64,000 bases of DNA from a virus. The stretch is from positions 1 to 64,000 of the IMG/VR virus record IMGVR_UViG_3300042402_002564; one strand, given 5' to 3'. Each line of letters opens with the position of its first letter. Position 1 is the first letter of the stretch. The position numbers were made by a program, and so were the translations under genes. Shown here in pieces: positions 17,750 through 26,866 of the stretch. The notes beneath the pieces were generated by a model that had not been told where the DNA came from, searched no databases, and was given only the letters and a program-made list of their open reading frames with translations.

Positions 17750-18199
17750 ATGGCAAATACCAAACGAGTACAACTTCGTAAAGGGACCGAAACAGAACAT
17801 GCCTCATTTACTGGGGCATTAGCAGAAGTAACTTATGATACGACAAAAGGTGTCATAAGAATGCATGATGGATTGACAACATCTGGATTTGAAGTTCAAA
17901 AATCTAGATTGACTGAAATTAGTTCAACAACCAATTTGGCAACTAATATTAAATACTTTACTGATACTTCTGGCGGTCCATTTACTGTAACATTACCAAC
18001 ATTAAAATATGTTGGTGATGTCATTCAATTAGCAGATTCCAAATACTATTGGGGTATAAATAATCTTACGGTGAATACTCAAAGTGGTGAACAAATAAAA
18101 GATAGTACTGGATATATTGATGCACCTTTGGTATGTGATGTATCTGGGGCTTATATAGAATTAATTTGGGAAGGAACTTATTGGAGACTGTTCTCATGA
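17750..18199 (+). CDS. Small fibre-type protein with tropism-determinant-like N-terminus
   Basis: The 149-residue protein starts with a module seen at the N-terminus of many phage fibre proteins (RVQLRKGTETEHASFTGAL, then EVTYDTTKGVIRMHDG). The second half, from about residue 60, resembles the last 80 residues of the large fibre at 18581-22369. Both contain a [N/D]TSGGxFTxTLP motif and end in W-R-[L/I]-F. The gene follows an exact late promoter and overlaps the next gene by four bases (ATGA). It may cap or dock the neighbouring fibres; the shared C-terminal domain supports that idea. Confidence 0.6.
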   Translation: MANTKRVQLRKGTETEHASFTGALAEVTYDTTKGVIRMHDGLTTSGFEVQKSRLTEISSTTNLATNIKYFTDTSGGPFTVTLPTLKYVGDVIQLADSKYYWGINNLTVNTQSGEQIKDSTGYIDAPLVCDVSGAYIELIWEGTYWRLFS

Positions 18200-18561
18200 C
18201 AATGCATCTAAGTAGATCAAATACAACTGGAGAAAAGACAGTAACGCAGTCAAACGATTTTGTCGTTCATGCATTGCGTAGAGACTCTACTGGAATGCTT
18301 TATTATACTAGAGTTGGTTCCGCAAGTACTGAAGTTGCTGATTTTCATAGAACAGATGGAACTCAATACCCTGGATTTTTGGATGGTGTTGATTATGTAG
18401 ATGAAACGACAGAAGAGAAATCTTATACGAATCATCCAACAGATAAATACCAACAGTATAGATTTGATTTTAGAGGATTAAATTATCTCATCGATGATGA
18501 TGGATACCTCGTTGCCAGAATTAATGGCACCTATGATTATAATACCCAAGGACCTAAGTAA
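18196..18561 (+). CDS. Small virion-associated protein (121 aa)
   Basis: Start at the ATG overlapping the upstream stop (ATGA). The 121-residue product is beta-rich and Asp/Thr-rich, with RRDSTGMLYYTRV and a C-terminal DDDGYLVARINGTYDYN segment. It has no recognised family. It is translationally coupled to the preceding small fibre protein and lies 19 bases before the large beta-helix fibre, so it is probably part of the same structure. Confidence 0.55.
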   Translation: MTMHLSRSNTTGEKTVTQSNDFVVHALRRDSTGMLYYTRVGSASTEVADFHRTDGTQYPGFLDGVDYVDETTEEKSYTNHPTDKYQQYRFDFRGLNYLIDDDGYLVARINGTYDYNTQGPK

Positions 18562-18580
18562 AGTAAGGAATTAAAACACA

Positions 18581-21500
18581 ATGGCTGATTTTAGATTAGG
18601 GAGACTAAAATTCAACTGGAGAGGCGAGTGGGCACCCAGTACTGCTTATGTTATTGACGACATTGTAAAATTTGGTGCAAATACTTATGTTTGTACTACA
18701 AACCATACTTCTTCTTCTTCAGAACAAGTATGGTATTCTGTAGACGTATCAAATTGGTCTTTACATACTGAAGGAGTACGAAATGTTGGTACTTATACTC
18801 CAGGGACTTTTTATAAAATTAACGATGTAGTTCTTGATGGTAATACACAGCGTAGAGTTACCTCAGGAATTGCTACTAATGCTGGTATTGGAAGTACAAA
18901 TACTACATTATATGTTTCTGGATTTAACGGTGAGGGAACTTATGACCCAGGCGAGATTTACCAAAGTGGAGATGTTGTAGTATTTAATGGTATTAGCTAC
19001 GTAGCTATTACTACTACAACTGCTGGAGTCGTACCTCCTGTTGAATTGGGAACAAAATGGAATGTTCTTGCTGATGGTATTAATGCTGCTGGAATTACTA
19101 CCTATCAAGGAAATTCAATTTATTATAAAGGAGATTTAGTAAGACTTGGTGGAAATACATATAGACTTAACGCGACTACTGCACAATATGTTAATCCTGC
19201 AATTGGTTCTACCATTGGAATTGGATCTACTGTTGTTGGTGTTGCAGTAACTGCTTGGGATTTATTTAATACTGGATTAAGATACGCTGGAACATATTCA
19301 TCAACTACTCAATATTTTGCAAATGACGTTGTAGAATATTCTTCATCTGCATATGTTGGTATAGGTTCAACTTCATTCCAAGGAATTGTTCCTGGAACAA
19401 ATGCTGCTATTTGGGGTGCCTTGGCAATTGGAGATTCCAATGCCCTACTAACCACAAAAGGTGATATTTTAATTAGAGATTCTTCTGCCCCATCTAGACT
19501 TGGAATTTCTACAATTCCTTATAAGTCTCTTGGTGTAAGTACATCGGGTGTTCCACAATGGATGACCATTGGTGATTCTACTCGTATTTACTACGTTGAT
19601 CCAGAACTTGGTTCTGATACTTATAATGGTAGTACACCTGATATGGCATTCAGAACTCTGAAGTATGCCTGTGATAATGCTAGTGCTGTAACATCTATCA
19701 CAAACTTTGTATATGATCCATTAACTGGTATCTCTACAATTACTGCTCCTTCGCACGGAATTCTATATCCAAATATTACCATTAGACTTGAGGATATTGA
19801 ATTTGAATGTCTGAGTGGTGGTAGAAGTTATAACGTTACTGGATTTACTTATGATAGAACATCTGGTATTGGTACTGTAACTGTTGGAACTGGAGCAACA
19901 GGAATTTCTCCTGGTACAGTAGTTAGACTTAAAGACTTAGAATTTACTTGTCCTGGTGGATCTGGAATTACAACTACAATATTCCCAGATGGTACAAGAG
20001 CTCAAGGACCTAATTTCACAGTAACTTCTGTTAATAGTTCAACATCATTTGCAGTAAACGTTGGTGTTTCTACAATCAACCACATTTATGTAAGTGGTGG
20101 TAATGCATTTGTTGGATTTGATACCACAGTATTCCCAAGAAATGTAGTTGAATCTTATTTTACAGTAAGTGAAATTGTAGATAATAATACTATTAAAGTT
20201 AATGCTGGACTATCTACAATTTATCACAATTATGTAAGTGGTGGTCACGTAATTAACCTTTCACCTGCAGTTGTTAAGTTATCTGCATCTGAATTTGCTG
20301 AGCAACTTCCAATTACTGTTCCAGCATTTACAAGCATCGTTGGATCTACTCTTAGAGCGTCTAAGATTCGTCCTGCTGCTGGTTTATCAACTGATGGTAC
20401 TACTCCAAATAATCGCCAGACAATGTTTAGATTGTCTGATGCAACAACAATTCAAGGTCTGAATGTATCTGGTCTTGTTGGATTTAATTATGACGTTAAC
20501 CGTCCTTATGAATTAGAAGCAAGTACAGTTAGAACTGGTGTTGGAACAACTGCTTGTGGTGTTTACTTTGCATTCAATCCAAGTTCACCAATTTTAAATA
20601 AATCACCTTACGTTAAGGATTGTACTTCATTTGGTGATCCAGATCCTAATGGTTATGGTGGTGCTGGCGTCGGTGTATTCATTGATGGAGGAGTGCATAA
20701 TGAAGGTGCCAAGACAATGGTATTCGATGCATATACCAATGTTCTGAGTGATGGTGCTGGATTCATTCTTGATAGGGATGCTGGTGCAGAAATTGTATCT
20801 TGCTTTACCTATTATTGTAGATGGGGTTACTATTCTGGTGGTGGATCTAGAATTCGTTCTGTCGCTGGTAACAACTCTTATGGTGATTATGGTGTTGTCT
20901 CTTCTGGATTCTCTACATCAGAAACTCCAAGAACTGGTAGAGTCTTTGGTGATAGAGCAGATACCGTTGTTGGAACTATAAGTGGAACTATCGGCGTCGG
21001 TATGACAATGATTGGTGAAACCTCTGGTGCAAGAGCAACCTTCATTAATGATCAAACCAGTGCAGATAGAATTTACTTCAAGTATTGGCCTGGTTATGGT
21101 GCTACAGGTATTGGTACAACATCATTTGTCAATGGTGAGTGGGTAACATTTATTGGAGCTGGTACAACTGGTGCTCTTAGAATCGCTACTGCTGCTGGTT
21201 CAGTATCTGGACAAAAGGGTGTTATTATTGAACTTGATGAAGTTGATGGTAATAATTTACCATTAGTTGGTGATGCTATCGGATTTACTACAACTGGAAT
21301 TGGTAGTGATAGAACGGGTGGGGAAGTAAGATACTATATTATTAATAATGTAACTGGATTTACTTCATCGTATACTCAGTACCGTGGTTCTAGTGGATTA
21401 TCTTCAGTAACTTATAACAATAGAGTTACCATTACAATTTCTCCTGAAAAAGGTGGTGCTACTCCTGATACAAGATCTACTTATCTATCTGGTGTTGGTA

Positions 21501-22369
21501 CTGCTTCTGGTGGTTCATTCGTAGACATTAGAACTAAGTTCTCTAATGCTCGTTTAACTGGTCACGACTTCTTATCTGTTGGTACTGGAAACAAAGCTGA
21601 AACAAATTATCCTAACGTTGACGAATCAACTGTTCAACAGGGTAATGAGACAAATACATTTGGTCCAGGTAAAGTATTCTATGTATCTACTGACCAAGGT
21701 GGTAACTTCCGTGTAGGTGATCTCTTCTCGGTTAACCAGTTAACTGGTGCTGCAACTCTTGATGCTTCTGCATTCAACCTGTCTGGTCTTACAGAATTGA
21801 GACTCGGTTCTCTTGGTGGTCAGATTGGTGAAGCAATTAATGAATTCTCATCTGATGAGACAATGAGTGGTAATTCCAATACTGCTTGTCCTACTGAGTA
21901 TGCAGTTCGTGGATATCTTACCAGAGATAAGATGGGTAGTGAGGCTATGGTTCCTCCTACAGGAACTACTGCTGAAAGACCTGGTGTTGGCAACTTAATT
22001 GAAGGTCAATTCCGTTACAACACTGATCTTAAAACTCCAGAATATTATGATGGAACTCAATGGATTCCTGCTGGAAGATGGTTAACTGTGGATGTATCTA
22101 CAAATACTACTGCGTCATCTTGGAGAACTTACTTCTGCAATACAAGTGGTGGTGCATTTACTTTAACACTTCCTGCTTCTCCAGTTAAGGGTGATGCAAT
22201 TAGGGTATTTGACGTTAATAATACCTTTGATACTAATAACTTAACAATTGGTAGAAATGGAAAACCAATCGGTGGACTTGCTGAAAACATGACAGTAACT
22301 TCTGAAGGTGCGTCATTTGAATTAGTATTCTTTGATAATACACAAGGTTGGAGAATCTTTACTGTTTAA
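18581..22369 (+). CDS. Large fibre with chitin-binding-like repeats and a right-handed beta-helix
   Basis: The 1262-residue protein opens with about five repeats of a W-x-x-x-x-Y-x-x-x-D-x-V-x-x-x-x-x-x-Y unit, such as WAPSTAYVIDDIVKFGANTY and TYDPGEIYQSGDVVVFNG. This resembles CBM5/12-type carbohydrate-binding modules. From about residue 336, YYVDPELGSDTYNG followed by AFRTLKYAC is typical of the start of a pectin-lyase-like beta-helix. Such helices are common in phage tailspikes that bind or cut polysaccharide. The last 80 residues are shared with the small protein at 17750. A strong terminator follows. Enzymatic activity cannot be confirmed. Confidence 0.75.
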   Translation: MADFRLGRLKFNWRGEWAPSTAYVIDDIVKFGANTYVCTTNHTSSSSEQVWYSVDVSNWSLHTEGVRNVGTYTPGTFYKINDVVLDGNTQRRVTSGIATNAGIGSTNTTLYVSGFNGEGTYDPGEIYQSGDVVVFNGISYVAITTTTAGVVPPVELGTKWNVLADGINAAGITTYQGNSIYYKGDLVRLGGNTYRLNATTAQYVNPAIGSTIGIGSTVVGVAVTAWDLFNTGLRYAGTYSSTTQYFANDVVEYSSSAYVGIGSTSFQGIVPGTNAAIWGALAIGDSNALLTTKGDILIRDSSAPSRLGISTIPYKSLGVSTSGVPQWMTIGDSTRIYYVDPELGSDTYNGSTPDMAFRTLKYACDNASAVTSITNFVYDPLTGISTITAPSHGILYPNITIRLEDIEFECLSGGRSYNVTGFTYDRTSGIGTVTVGTGATGISPGTVVRLKDLEFTCPGGSGITTTIFPDGTRAQGPNFTVTSVNSSTSFAVNVGVSTINHIYVSGGNAFVGFDTTVFPRNVVESYFTVSEIVDNNTIKVNAGLSTIYHNYVSGGHVINLSPAVVKLSASEFAEQLPITVPAFTSIVGSTLRASKIRPAAGLSTDGTTPNNRQTMFRLSDATTIQGLNVSGLVGFNYDVNRPYELEASTVRTGVGTTACGVYFAFNPSSPILNKSPYVKDCTSFGDPDPNGYGGAGVGVFIDGGVHNEGAKTMVFDAYTNVLSDGAGFILDRDAGAEIVSCFTYYCRWGYYSGGGSRIRSVAGNNSYGDYGVVSSGFSTSETPRTGRVFGDRADTVVGTISGTIGVGMTMIGETSGARATFINDQTSADRIYFKYWPGYGATGIGTTSFVNGEWVTFIGAGTTGALRIATAAGSVSGQKGVIIELDEVDGNNLPLVGDAIGFTTTGIGSDRTGGEVRYYIINNVTGFTSSYTQYRGSSGLSSVTYNNRVTITISPEKGGATPDTRSTYLSGVGTASGGSFVDIRTKFSNARLTGHDFLSVGTGNKAETNYPNVDESTVQQGNETNTFGPGKVFYVSTDQGGNFRVGDLFSVNQLTGAATLDASAFNLSGLTELRLGSLGGQIGEAINEFSSDETMSGNSNTACPTEYAVRGYLTRDKMGSEAMVPPTGTTAERPGVGNLIEGQFRYNTDLKTPEYYDGTQWIPAGRWLTVDVSTNTTASSWRTYFCNTSGGAFTLTLPASPVKGDAIRVFDVNNTFDTNNLTIGRNGKPIGGLAENMTVTSEGASFELVFFDNTQGWRIFTV

Positions 22370-22375
22370 TAATAA

Positions 22376-22404
22376 AAGGGAGGAGAATTAAGTTCTCCTC
22401 CTTT
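22376..22404 (+). terminator. Rho-independent terminator
   Basis: GGAGGAGAA (22379-22387) and TTCTCCTCC (22393-22401) form a perfect 9-bp stem with a TTAAG loop. It is flanked by AAA on the left and TTT on the right. It ends the fibre operon seven bases after the stop of the large fibre. Confidence 0.9.
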
Positions 22405-22407
22405 AGA

Positions 22408-22415
22408 CTAAATAA
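22408..22415 (+). promoter_or_regulatory. Possible variant late promoter (CTAAATAA)
   Basis: CTAAATAA sits just behind a terminator and 20 bases before a gene that otherwise lacks a promoter. The same box occurs in the gap before 26867 (26804-26811) and, as CTAAATAT, before speD (40787-40794). It may be a variant of the late promoter box; this is inference from position. Confidence 0.35.
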
Positions 22416-22435
22416 TAGTAATCCAAGTAATAAAA

Positions 22436-23218
22436 ATGGCATCATACTCAAGTTATAAAAAAATTTTAACAGAAAGTATAGTAGCAGGTTCTATTCCAGA
22501 ATCTAAAATTAGTTCTACTGCTCTGAAAAATTACACTGTTCAGTGGATTCGTGGTGGATTAGGTGCAGCATCTGGTGGTTGCTGCTGTCTTTGGACAGTT
22601 CCTTCTGGTGTAAGAAGAGTTACATTTGAACTTTGGGGTGCTGGTGGTAATGGTAGTGGTGCTTGCTCTAATGGTAGGTGTCAACATTGGGCTGGTGCTC
22701 AGGGAGGATACTATAACTCAAGAACAATTTCTGTTACTCCTGGATGGACATATACCGTATGTGCTGGTGGAGTATTTCCTTGTTGTCAATTTGATTGTGT
22801 TGGTTGTACTGGATGTGCTTCATTTATTACTGGATGTAATTTAAGTAACTTTTGTGCTGCTGGTGGTGTTGGTGGATGTGCTAATGCTGATTGGTCAGAA
22901 AAATGTAATTCTGATTGGGGTGCATGTTGTCTAGTACCTGGTGGATGGGGCGGTGATTTTGGAATGGGTAACCATCGTGGAGCATTTACTGGTTCATTTG
23001 CTTGCCATTGCTATCGTCATAAGTTTTGTTCTAGTGGCGGACCATTCTTAGGAAGTCCTGGAGTAGTTGGTGGATTGACTGAATGTTGGATTCGATGCGG
23101 ATGTTGGTCAGTTCCTTATAGTGCTGGTGGGCAGAGTGCTATGACCACTTATTGTGGTAATGCCTGTGGCCAAGGCGGAACGGGCGGTTCTGGTGTTGTT
23201 AAAATTACATATTTTTAA
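22436..23218 (+). CDS. Cysteine-rich glycine-rich virion protein, copy 1
   Basis: The 260-residue protein contains about 25 Cys by my count and many Gly, Trp and His. Its core has CCCLWTVP (about 49-56), ELWGAGGNG (the glycine-rich tail-fibre-type domain), repeated C-x-x-C pairs (DCVGCTGC), SNFCAAGGVGGCAN, HCY and RCGCWSVPY. It ends with GQGGTGGSGVVKITYF. Phage fibre tips of the glycine-rich type share the LWGAGG motif, but the cysteine load here is exceptional. It could be disulfide-linked after release or bind metal. It is the first of three tandem homologues and lies in a late transcription unit next to a fibre-assembly protein. Confidence 0.7.
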   Translation: MASYSSYKKILTESIVAGSIPESKISSTALKNYTVQWIRGGLGAASGGCCCLWTVPSGVRRVTFELWGAGGNGSGACSNGRCQHWAGAQGGYYNSRTISVTPGWTYTVCAGGVFPCCQFDCVGCTGCASFITGCNLSNFCAAGGVGGCANADWSEKCNSDWGACCLVPGGWGGDFGMGNHRGAFTGSFACHCYRHKFCSSGGPFLGSPGVVGGLTECWIRCGCWSVPYSAGGQSAMTTYCGNACGQGGTGGSGVVKITYF

Positions 23219-23230
23219 GGAGCAAAATCA

Positions 23231-24028
23231 ATGGCAACTTATGCAAGTTACAAAAAAGTAGATGCGGTATCTATACCAGAAAGATCCTTAACTAATGATA
23301 ATTTTTCACCAACTACTAGAAAGACTTTTGGTGTAAAATGGTTTTTTGGACCACCAGAAGCTTGTTCTCAAGGTTGTTGCTGTCTCTGGACTGTACCAAC
23401 TAATGTAACTAAACTTTTTATTGAACTTTGGGGTTCTGGTGGAAGTGGACATGGAGCATGTTCTTGCAGTAGATGTCACCACTATAAAGGTGCTGGTGGT
23501 GGACAATACAATTCTAAAATGATTACTACTGTCCCAGGATGTCAATATACAGTTTGTGCTGGTGGAAATGGAAACTGTTGCCGTTTTGAATGTATAGGAT
23601 GCTGTGGATGTGTATCTTATATGAATGGATTTAATTTAAGTAACTTCTGTGCCCTTGGTGGATCTCCTGGATGTGCTAATACCGATTGGACTACTGAATG
23701 TAATTCTGCATGGGAATGTTGTGTTCAAGGTGCCTATAACGGAGGAGATTTTGGATATGAAAATCATGCAGGAACTTTTGGTGGTGTTGAATGGTGGTTT
23801 ACAGTTGGATTCTGCCATTGTCATATTCAAGAAACACAACCAAGGTCTGCACCATTAATTGGAACTACCGTACAACAGTCAATTAATTATTGCTGGATGC
23901 GTTGTGGATGCTGGACTGTTCCTTATGGGCATGGTGGACAAGGTGCAATGACTTCTTATTGTGGTACTAGTTGTTGTGGGCAAGGTGGTATGGGTGGCCC
24001 TGGTCTTGTTAGAATTACATATTTTTAA
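23231..24028 (+). CDS. Cysteine-rich glycine-rich virion protein, copy 2
   Basis: The 265-residue paralogue of the preceding gene has about 28 Cys. It keeps CCCLWTVP, ELWGSGGSG, the C-x-x-C cluster (ECIGCCGC), SNFCALGGSPGCAN, CHCH, RCGCWTVPYGHGGQG and the C-terminal GGPGLVRITYF. The first eleven residues (MATYASYKKVD) are identical to copy 3, while the centre differs in spacing and charge. The gene is preceded by an AAGGAG site eight bases from the ATG, and the same intergenic layout recurs before copy 3. This shows tandem duplication. Confidence 0.7.
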   Translation: MATYASYKKVDAVSIPERSLTNDNFSPTTRKTFGVKWFFGPPEACSQGCCCLWTVPTNVTKLFIELWGSGGSGHGACSCSRCHHYKGAGGGQYNSKMITTVPGCQYTVCAGGNGNCCRFECIGCCGCVSYMNGFNLSNFCALGGSPGCANTDWTTECNSAWECCVQGAYNGGDFGYENHAGTFGGVEWWFTVGFCHCHIQETQPRSAPLIGTTVQQSINYCWMRCGCWTVPYGHGGQGAMTSYCGTSCCGQGGMGGPGLVRITYF

Positions 24029-24040
24029 GGAGTAAATTCA

Positions 24041-24820
24041 ATGGCAACTTATGCAAGTTACAAAAAAGTAGATGGTTCTTCTATCGTTGATGGTAGTATA
24101 AATGAAGATCGTATTTCATTGAGTTCTTTTGCTACATGGTCCGTCCAATGGATTTATGGGCAACCTTGTTTTTGTTCTACTGGTTGCTGCTGTCTTTGGA
24201 CAGTTCCTTCTAATGTAAGAAGAGTCTATTTTGAACTATGGGGTGCTGGTGGAAACGGTCATGGTGCCTGCTCTAACGGAAGATGCCAACATTATGCTGG
24301 TGCAGGCGGCGGATATTATAACGCTAAGATGATAGATACTGTACCAGGATGTCAATATACTATTTGTGCTGCTGGAGTGTTTCCTTGCTTAACTAATGAA
24401 TGTATTGGTTGTCAAGGATGTTCTTCTTATATAACTGGATTTAATTTAAGTAATTTTTGTGCCATTGGTGGTATTGGTGGTTGTGCCAATGGAAGTTGGC
24501 AGGAAGCTTGTTTTTCTGATTTTTCTTGTTGTTTAGGACCAACTTCAAATGGTGGTGATTTTGGAATGGGTAATCATAGAGGTGGATTTCATCTGCACAG
24601 CTCTAACTGCCATTGTCAATGTCGTGGAGAAACACCTACTCCAGCACCTTTTATTGGTACACAAGTACATCAAAGCACTCAAGAATGTTGGATTCGTTGT
24701 GGATGCTGGACTGTTCCTTATGGACATGGGGGCCAAGGTGGAATGACTGCTTATTGTGGTGGTTGTTGTGGGCAAGGTGGAACTGGTGGTCCTGGATTAG
24801 TTAAGATTTCTTTCCTATAA
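24041..24820 (+). CDS. Cysteine-rich glycine-rich virion protein, copy 3
   Basis: The 259-residue third paralogue has about 27 Cys. It shares CCCLWTVPSNVRRV, FELWGAGGNGHGACSNGRCQH and the C-x-x-C cluster (ECIGCQGC) with copy 1, but its N- and C-termini match copy 2. This mosaic pattern suggests recombination between copies. It also has an HCQC element near residue 190. The stop codon overlaps the late promoter for the following gene. Like the others it has no signal peptide or membrane segment, so the cysteines must stay reduced, or bind metal, in the host cytoplasm until assembly or release. Confidence 0.7.
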   Translation: MATYASYKKVDGSSIVDGSINEDRISLSSFATWSVQWIYGQPCFCSTGCCCLWTVPSNVRRVYFELWGAGGNGHGACSNGRCQHYAGAGGGYYNAKMIDTVPGCQYTICAAGVFPCLTNECIGCQGCSSYITGFNLSNFCAIGGIGGCANGSWQEACFSDFSCCLGPTSNGGDFGMGNHRGGFHLHSSNCHCQCRGETPTPAPFIGTQVHQSTQECWIRCGCWTVPYGHGGQGGMTAYCGGCCGQGGTGGPGLVKISFL

Positions 24821-24823
24821 ATA
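24816..24823 (+). promoter_or_regulatory. T4-type late promoter (TATAAATA)
   Basis: An exact TATAAATA overlaps the last codons of the third cysteine-rich gene and lies 35 bases before the ATG at 24859. Confidence 0.8.
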
Positions 24824-24858
24824 TACATATACGGCAAATTTAATTTAAAGATAAGACC

Positions 24859-25551
24859 ATGAAACAAATTTCAGTAGAATTTGATTTACCATTACCAAAT
24901 GAATTTTTAGTAGATCATTCTTTTAGTGAGGGTAAAACTAGAAAATATACTTATCATGGACCAGATAAAATTTATCTTCAAATTGGCGAAGATGGAACTG
25001 AAAAATATGGTCCTTTAACAGAAGATGAAATTGCAGATGGTAGACCAGTTCCTGCCGATGTTGTAGAATGGTTTGAAGTTGACTGTACAACTAATCCTTT
25101 AATTTGCCAATTGAGAGGACCTGTTGTTAATGAACTTCAGGAAGAATATACTGGAGAACAAGTTCATCCAGGGTCTCCAGTTGTAGAAGGATATCCACAG
25201 TATACTTATCAAACTCCATTAATGCCTGGTGATATATATCCCAAAACTGGTGTTAAAGTTGTTGATGGTAAACCAGTCGCTACTCCTTATAATGCAATTG
25301 AAAAACTTCATGATAAAGTAACTAATTTGACTTGGGATGATATTAGAAAGCATAGGGCATTATTATTATCTAATAGTGATGGTCAAATCGCGGAAGATAT
25401 GCCTCAATCAGTTAAAAATGAGTGGATTGAATATCGTCAAAAATTAAGAGACCTTCCTGCAGTTTTAGAAGAATCTGGTGTTGAACCAAATATTGCTTAT
25501 TACATGTTCCCTAATACTCCAGGATCAACTCCACCACCATCACAAGAGTAA
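24859..25551 (+). CDS. Probable tail fibre assembly protein
   Basis: The C-terminal third of this 230-residue protein has the layout of tail-fibre-assembly (Caudo_TAP-type) proteins. There is RKHRALLLSNSDGQIAEDMP, then WIEYRQKLRDLPAVLE, where the W-x-x-YRQxLRDLP signature is typical. Those proteins help fold or trimerise the adjacent fibre. The N-terminal two thirds (FDLPLPNEFLVDHSFSEG onward) may bind the fibre partner. Placement directly after the cysteine-rich triplet suggests those are its clients. A late promoter and a weak GATAAG site precede the start. The C-terminus is a Pro-rich tail. Confidence 0.65.
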   Translation: MKQISVEFDLPLPNEFLVDHSFSEGKTRKYTYHGPDKIYLQIGEDGTEKYGPLTEDEIADGRPVPADVVEWFEVDCTTNPLICQLRGPVVNELQEEYTGEQVHPGSPVVEGYPQYTYQTPLMPGDIYPKTGVKVVDGKPVATPYNAIEKLHDKVTNLTWDDIRKHRALLLSNSDGQIAEDMPQSVKNEWIEYRQKLRDLPAVLEESGVEPNIAYYMFPNTPGSTPPPSQE

Positions 25552-25560
25552 TAAATTTTT

Positions 25561-26094
25561 ATGAATTATAAATTATTTTATTTTGACTATATTAAAGAAA
25601 ATCAAAAAGAAATAATAAAAGATTTAAAGACATCTCAAGATAATTTAGTTAAATATGGGGTTTTCGATACTACGAAATCCTATATCTACTATAATATCTT
25701 TGGGGTGTCTTCTCCATCTAAACATTTATACGTAATATATAAAAAAATTAGAGATATTGTAAGAGATAAATTTCCAAATGAAATAATTTGGATACAGTCT
25801 TGGTTAAACTATCATGATTATGATGAAGTCCTAGGTTGGCACAATCACTCTTCTAGTTGGCATGGATATGTATCAATAGAACCTCAAGATACAATTACTC
25901 AATTTGAAGATTGGTTTATTGAAAATGAGTGTGGAAATATATATTTTGGTCCAGGGAAACATATTCATAGAGTTGTAAATAAATCAAATTATTCTGGTAA
26001 AAGAATTACAATTGGATTTGATATAATGTTAGAAAGTGATTATACTGGAATGGTTTTACCAACTGAAAATTTTGGAGCAATTCCTTTATTATAA
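25561..26094 (+). CDS. 2OG-Fe(II) oxygenase family protein
   Basis: The 177-residue protein fits the small double-stranded beta-helix oxygenases common in cyanophages. IWIQSWLNYHDYDEVLGWHNH provides the first metal ligands (about 80-100). IYFGPGKHIHRVV (about 128-140) provides the distal histidine, and KRITIGFDI the 2-oxoglutarate-binding arginine. Such enzymes hydroxylate proteins, sugars or small molecules using iron, O2 and 2-oxoglutarate. It overlaps the next oxygenase gene by one base, so the two are co-translated. The substrate is unknown. Confidence 0.75.
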   Translation: MNYKLFYFDYIKENQKEIIKDLKTSQDNLVKYGVFDTTKSYIYYNIFGVSSPSKHLYVIYKKIRDIVRDKFPNEIIWIQSWLNYHDYDEVLGWHNHSSSWHGYVSIEPQDTITQFEDWFIENECGNIYFGPGKHIHRVVNKSNYSGKRITIGFDIMLESDYTGMVLPTENFGAIPLL

Positions 26095-26798
26095 TGTTTG
26101 AAATAAATTCTGAATTAAAAGTAAAAATAGAAAGAGTTCAAGATATATTTTGGACTTCAACTGATAGTGGATTAGTAAGTTTTGATTCTAGTGTAATAAT
26201 AAAAAAACCAATTTTTATTATTGATGATTTTTACAAAAATCCAGATGAAGTTAGAAAATTGGCAAAAGAATCAAAATTGCATACTGATAAAGATATTCTT
26301 GCTGGGGCAATAGGAAGAAGAGTATGGAGAGAAGAACCAGAAATAATGTTTGAAATGGCAAATAAAATGTGCCCTGTATTTGAGCAAATGTGTCAACATG
26401 AAGAATGGCATATTAAGTTTGATAAAATTCATCATTATGAAAAATGGAATTCTATGAGATTTGTTGTTAATGTTACTAATGACAAAGAAATTATTGATTC
26501 TGGTAGAGATTGGGATACAATCTGTCATATTGATGGCCCTTATAATAAATGGGCATCCTTGGTGTATTTAAATACTCCAGACGAATATGGATCTGAAGAT
26601 TCTATTTCTGGAACTGGATTTTATTCTGTGGTTGAACCAGAAAAAAATGGATCAATTAATAAACCAAAGTTGCAATATACATGCTCAATGAAGTATAATA
26701 GGGCAATATTATATGACGCTAATCTGGTTCATGGTGCAATTTTAGAACCAAATATGTACAAAGATTATGATAGAATGACACAAATTATGTTTTTTTGA
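26094..26798 (+). CDS. 2OG-Fe(II) oxygenase-like protein (DUF6445 type)
   Basis: The 234-residue protein begins with a 'bodyguard' segment IFIIDDFYKNPDEVRKLAKE, typical of this phage oxygenase group. It then has DTICHIDGPYNKWASLVYLNTP, with an H-x-D metal motif at about 144-146, and GTGFYS. RAILYDANLVHGA has the distal His, and DRMTQIMFF the arginine. All expected catalytic positions are therefore present. It is coupled to the upstream oxygenase (TAATG). The protein at 41146-41631 has the same plan in a shorter form. The target may be a virion protein or glycan; that is inference. Confidence 0.7.
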   Translation: MFEINSELKVKIERVQDIFWTSTDSGLVSFDSSVIIKKPIFIIDDFYKNPDEVRKLAKESKLHTDKDILAGAIGRRVWREEPEIMFEMANKMCPVFEQMCQHEEWHIKFDKIHHYEKWNSMRFVVNVTNDKEIIDSGRDWDTICHIDGPYNKWASLVYLNTPDEYGSEDSISGTGFYSVVEPEKNGSINKPKLQYTCSMKYNRAILYDANLVHGAILEPNMYKDYDRMTQIMFF

Positions 26799-26803
26799 TT
26801 GGT

Positions 26804-26811
26804 CTAAATAA
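26804..26811 (+). promoter_or_regulatory. Possible variant late promoter (CTAAATAA)
   Basis: CTAAATAA occurs in the 68-base gap between the oxygenase pair and the glycosyltransferase gene. No TATAAATA is present there. Same element as at 22408-22415. Confidence 0.35.
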
Positions 26812-26866
26812 TTCAAATTAAGCTATTAAAATAGCAAATATTAGTTAATACTGGGGTTGAACACAA

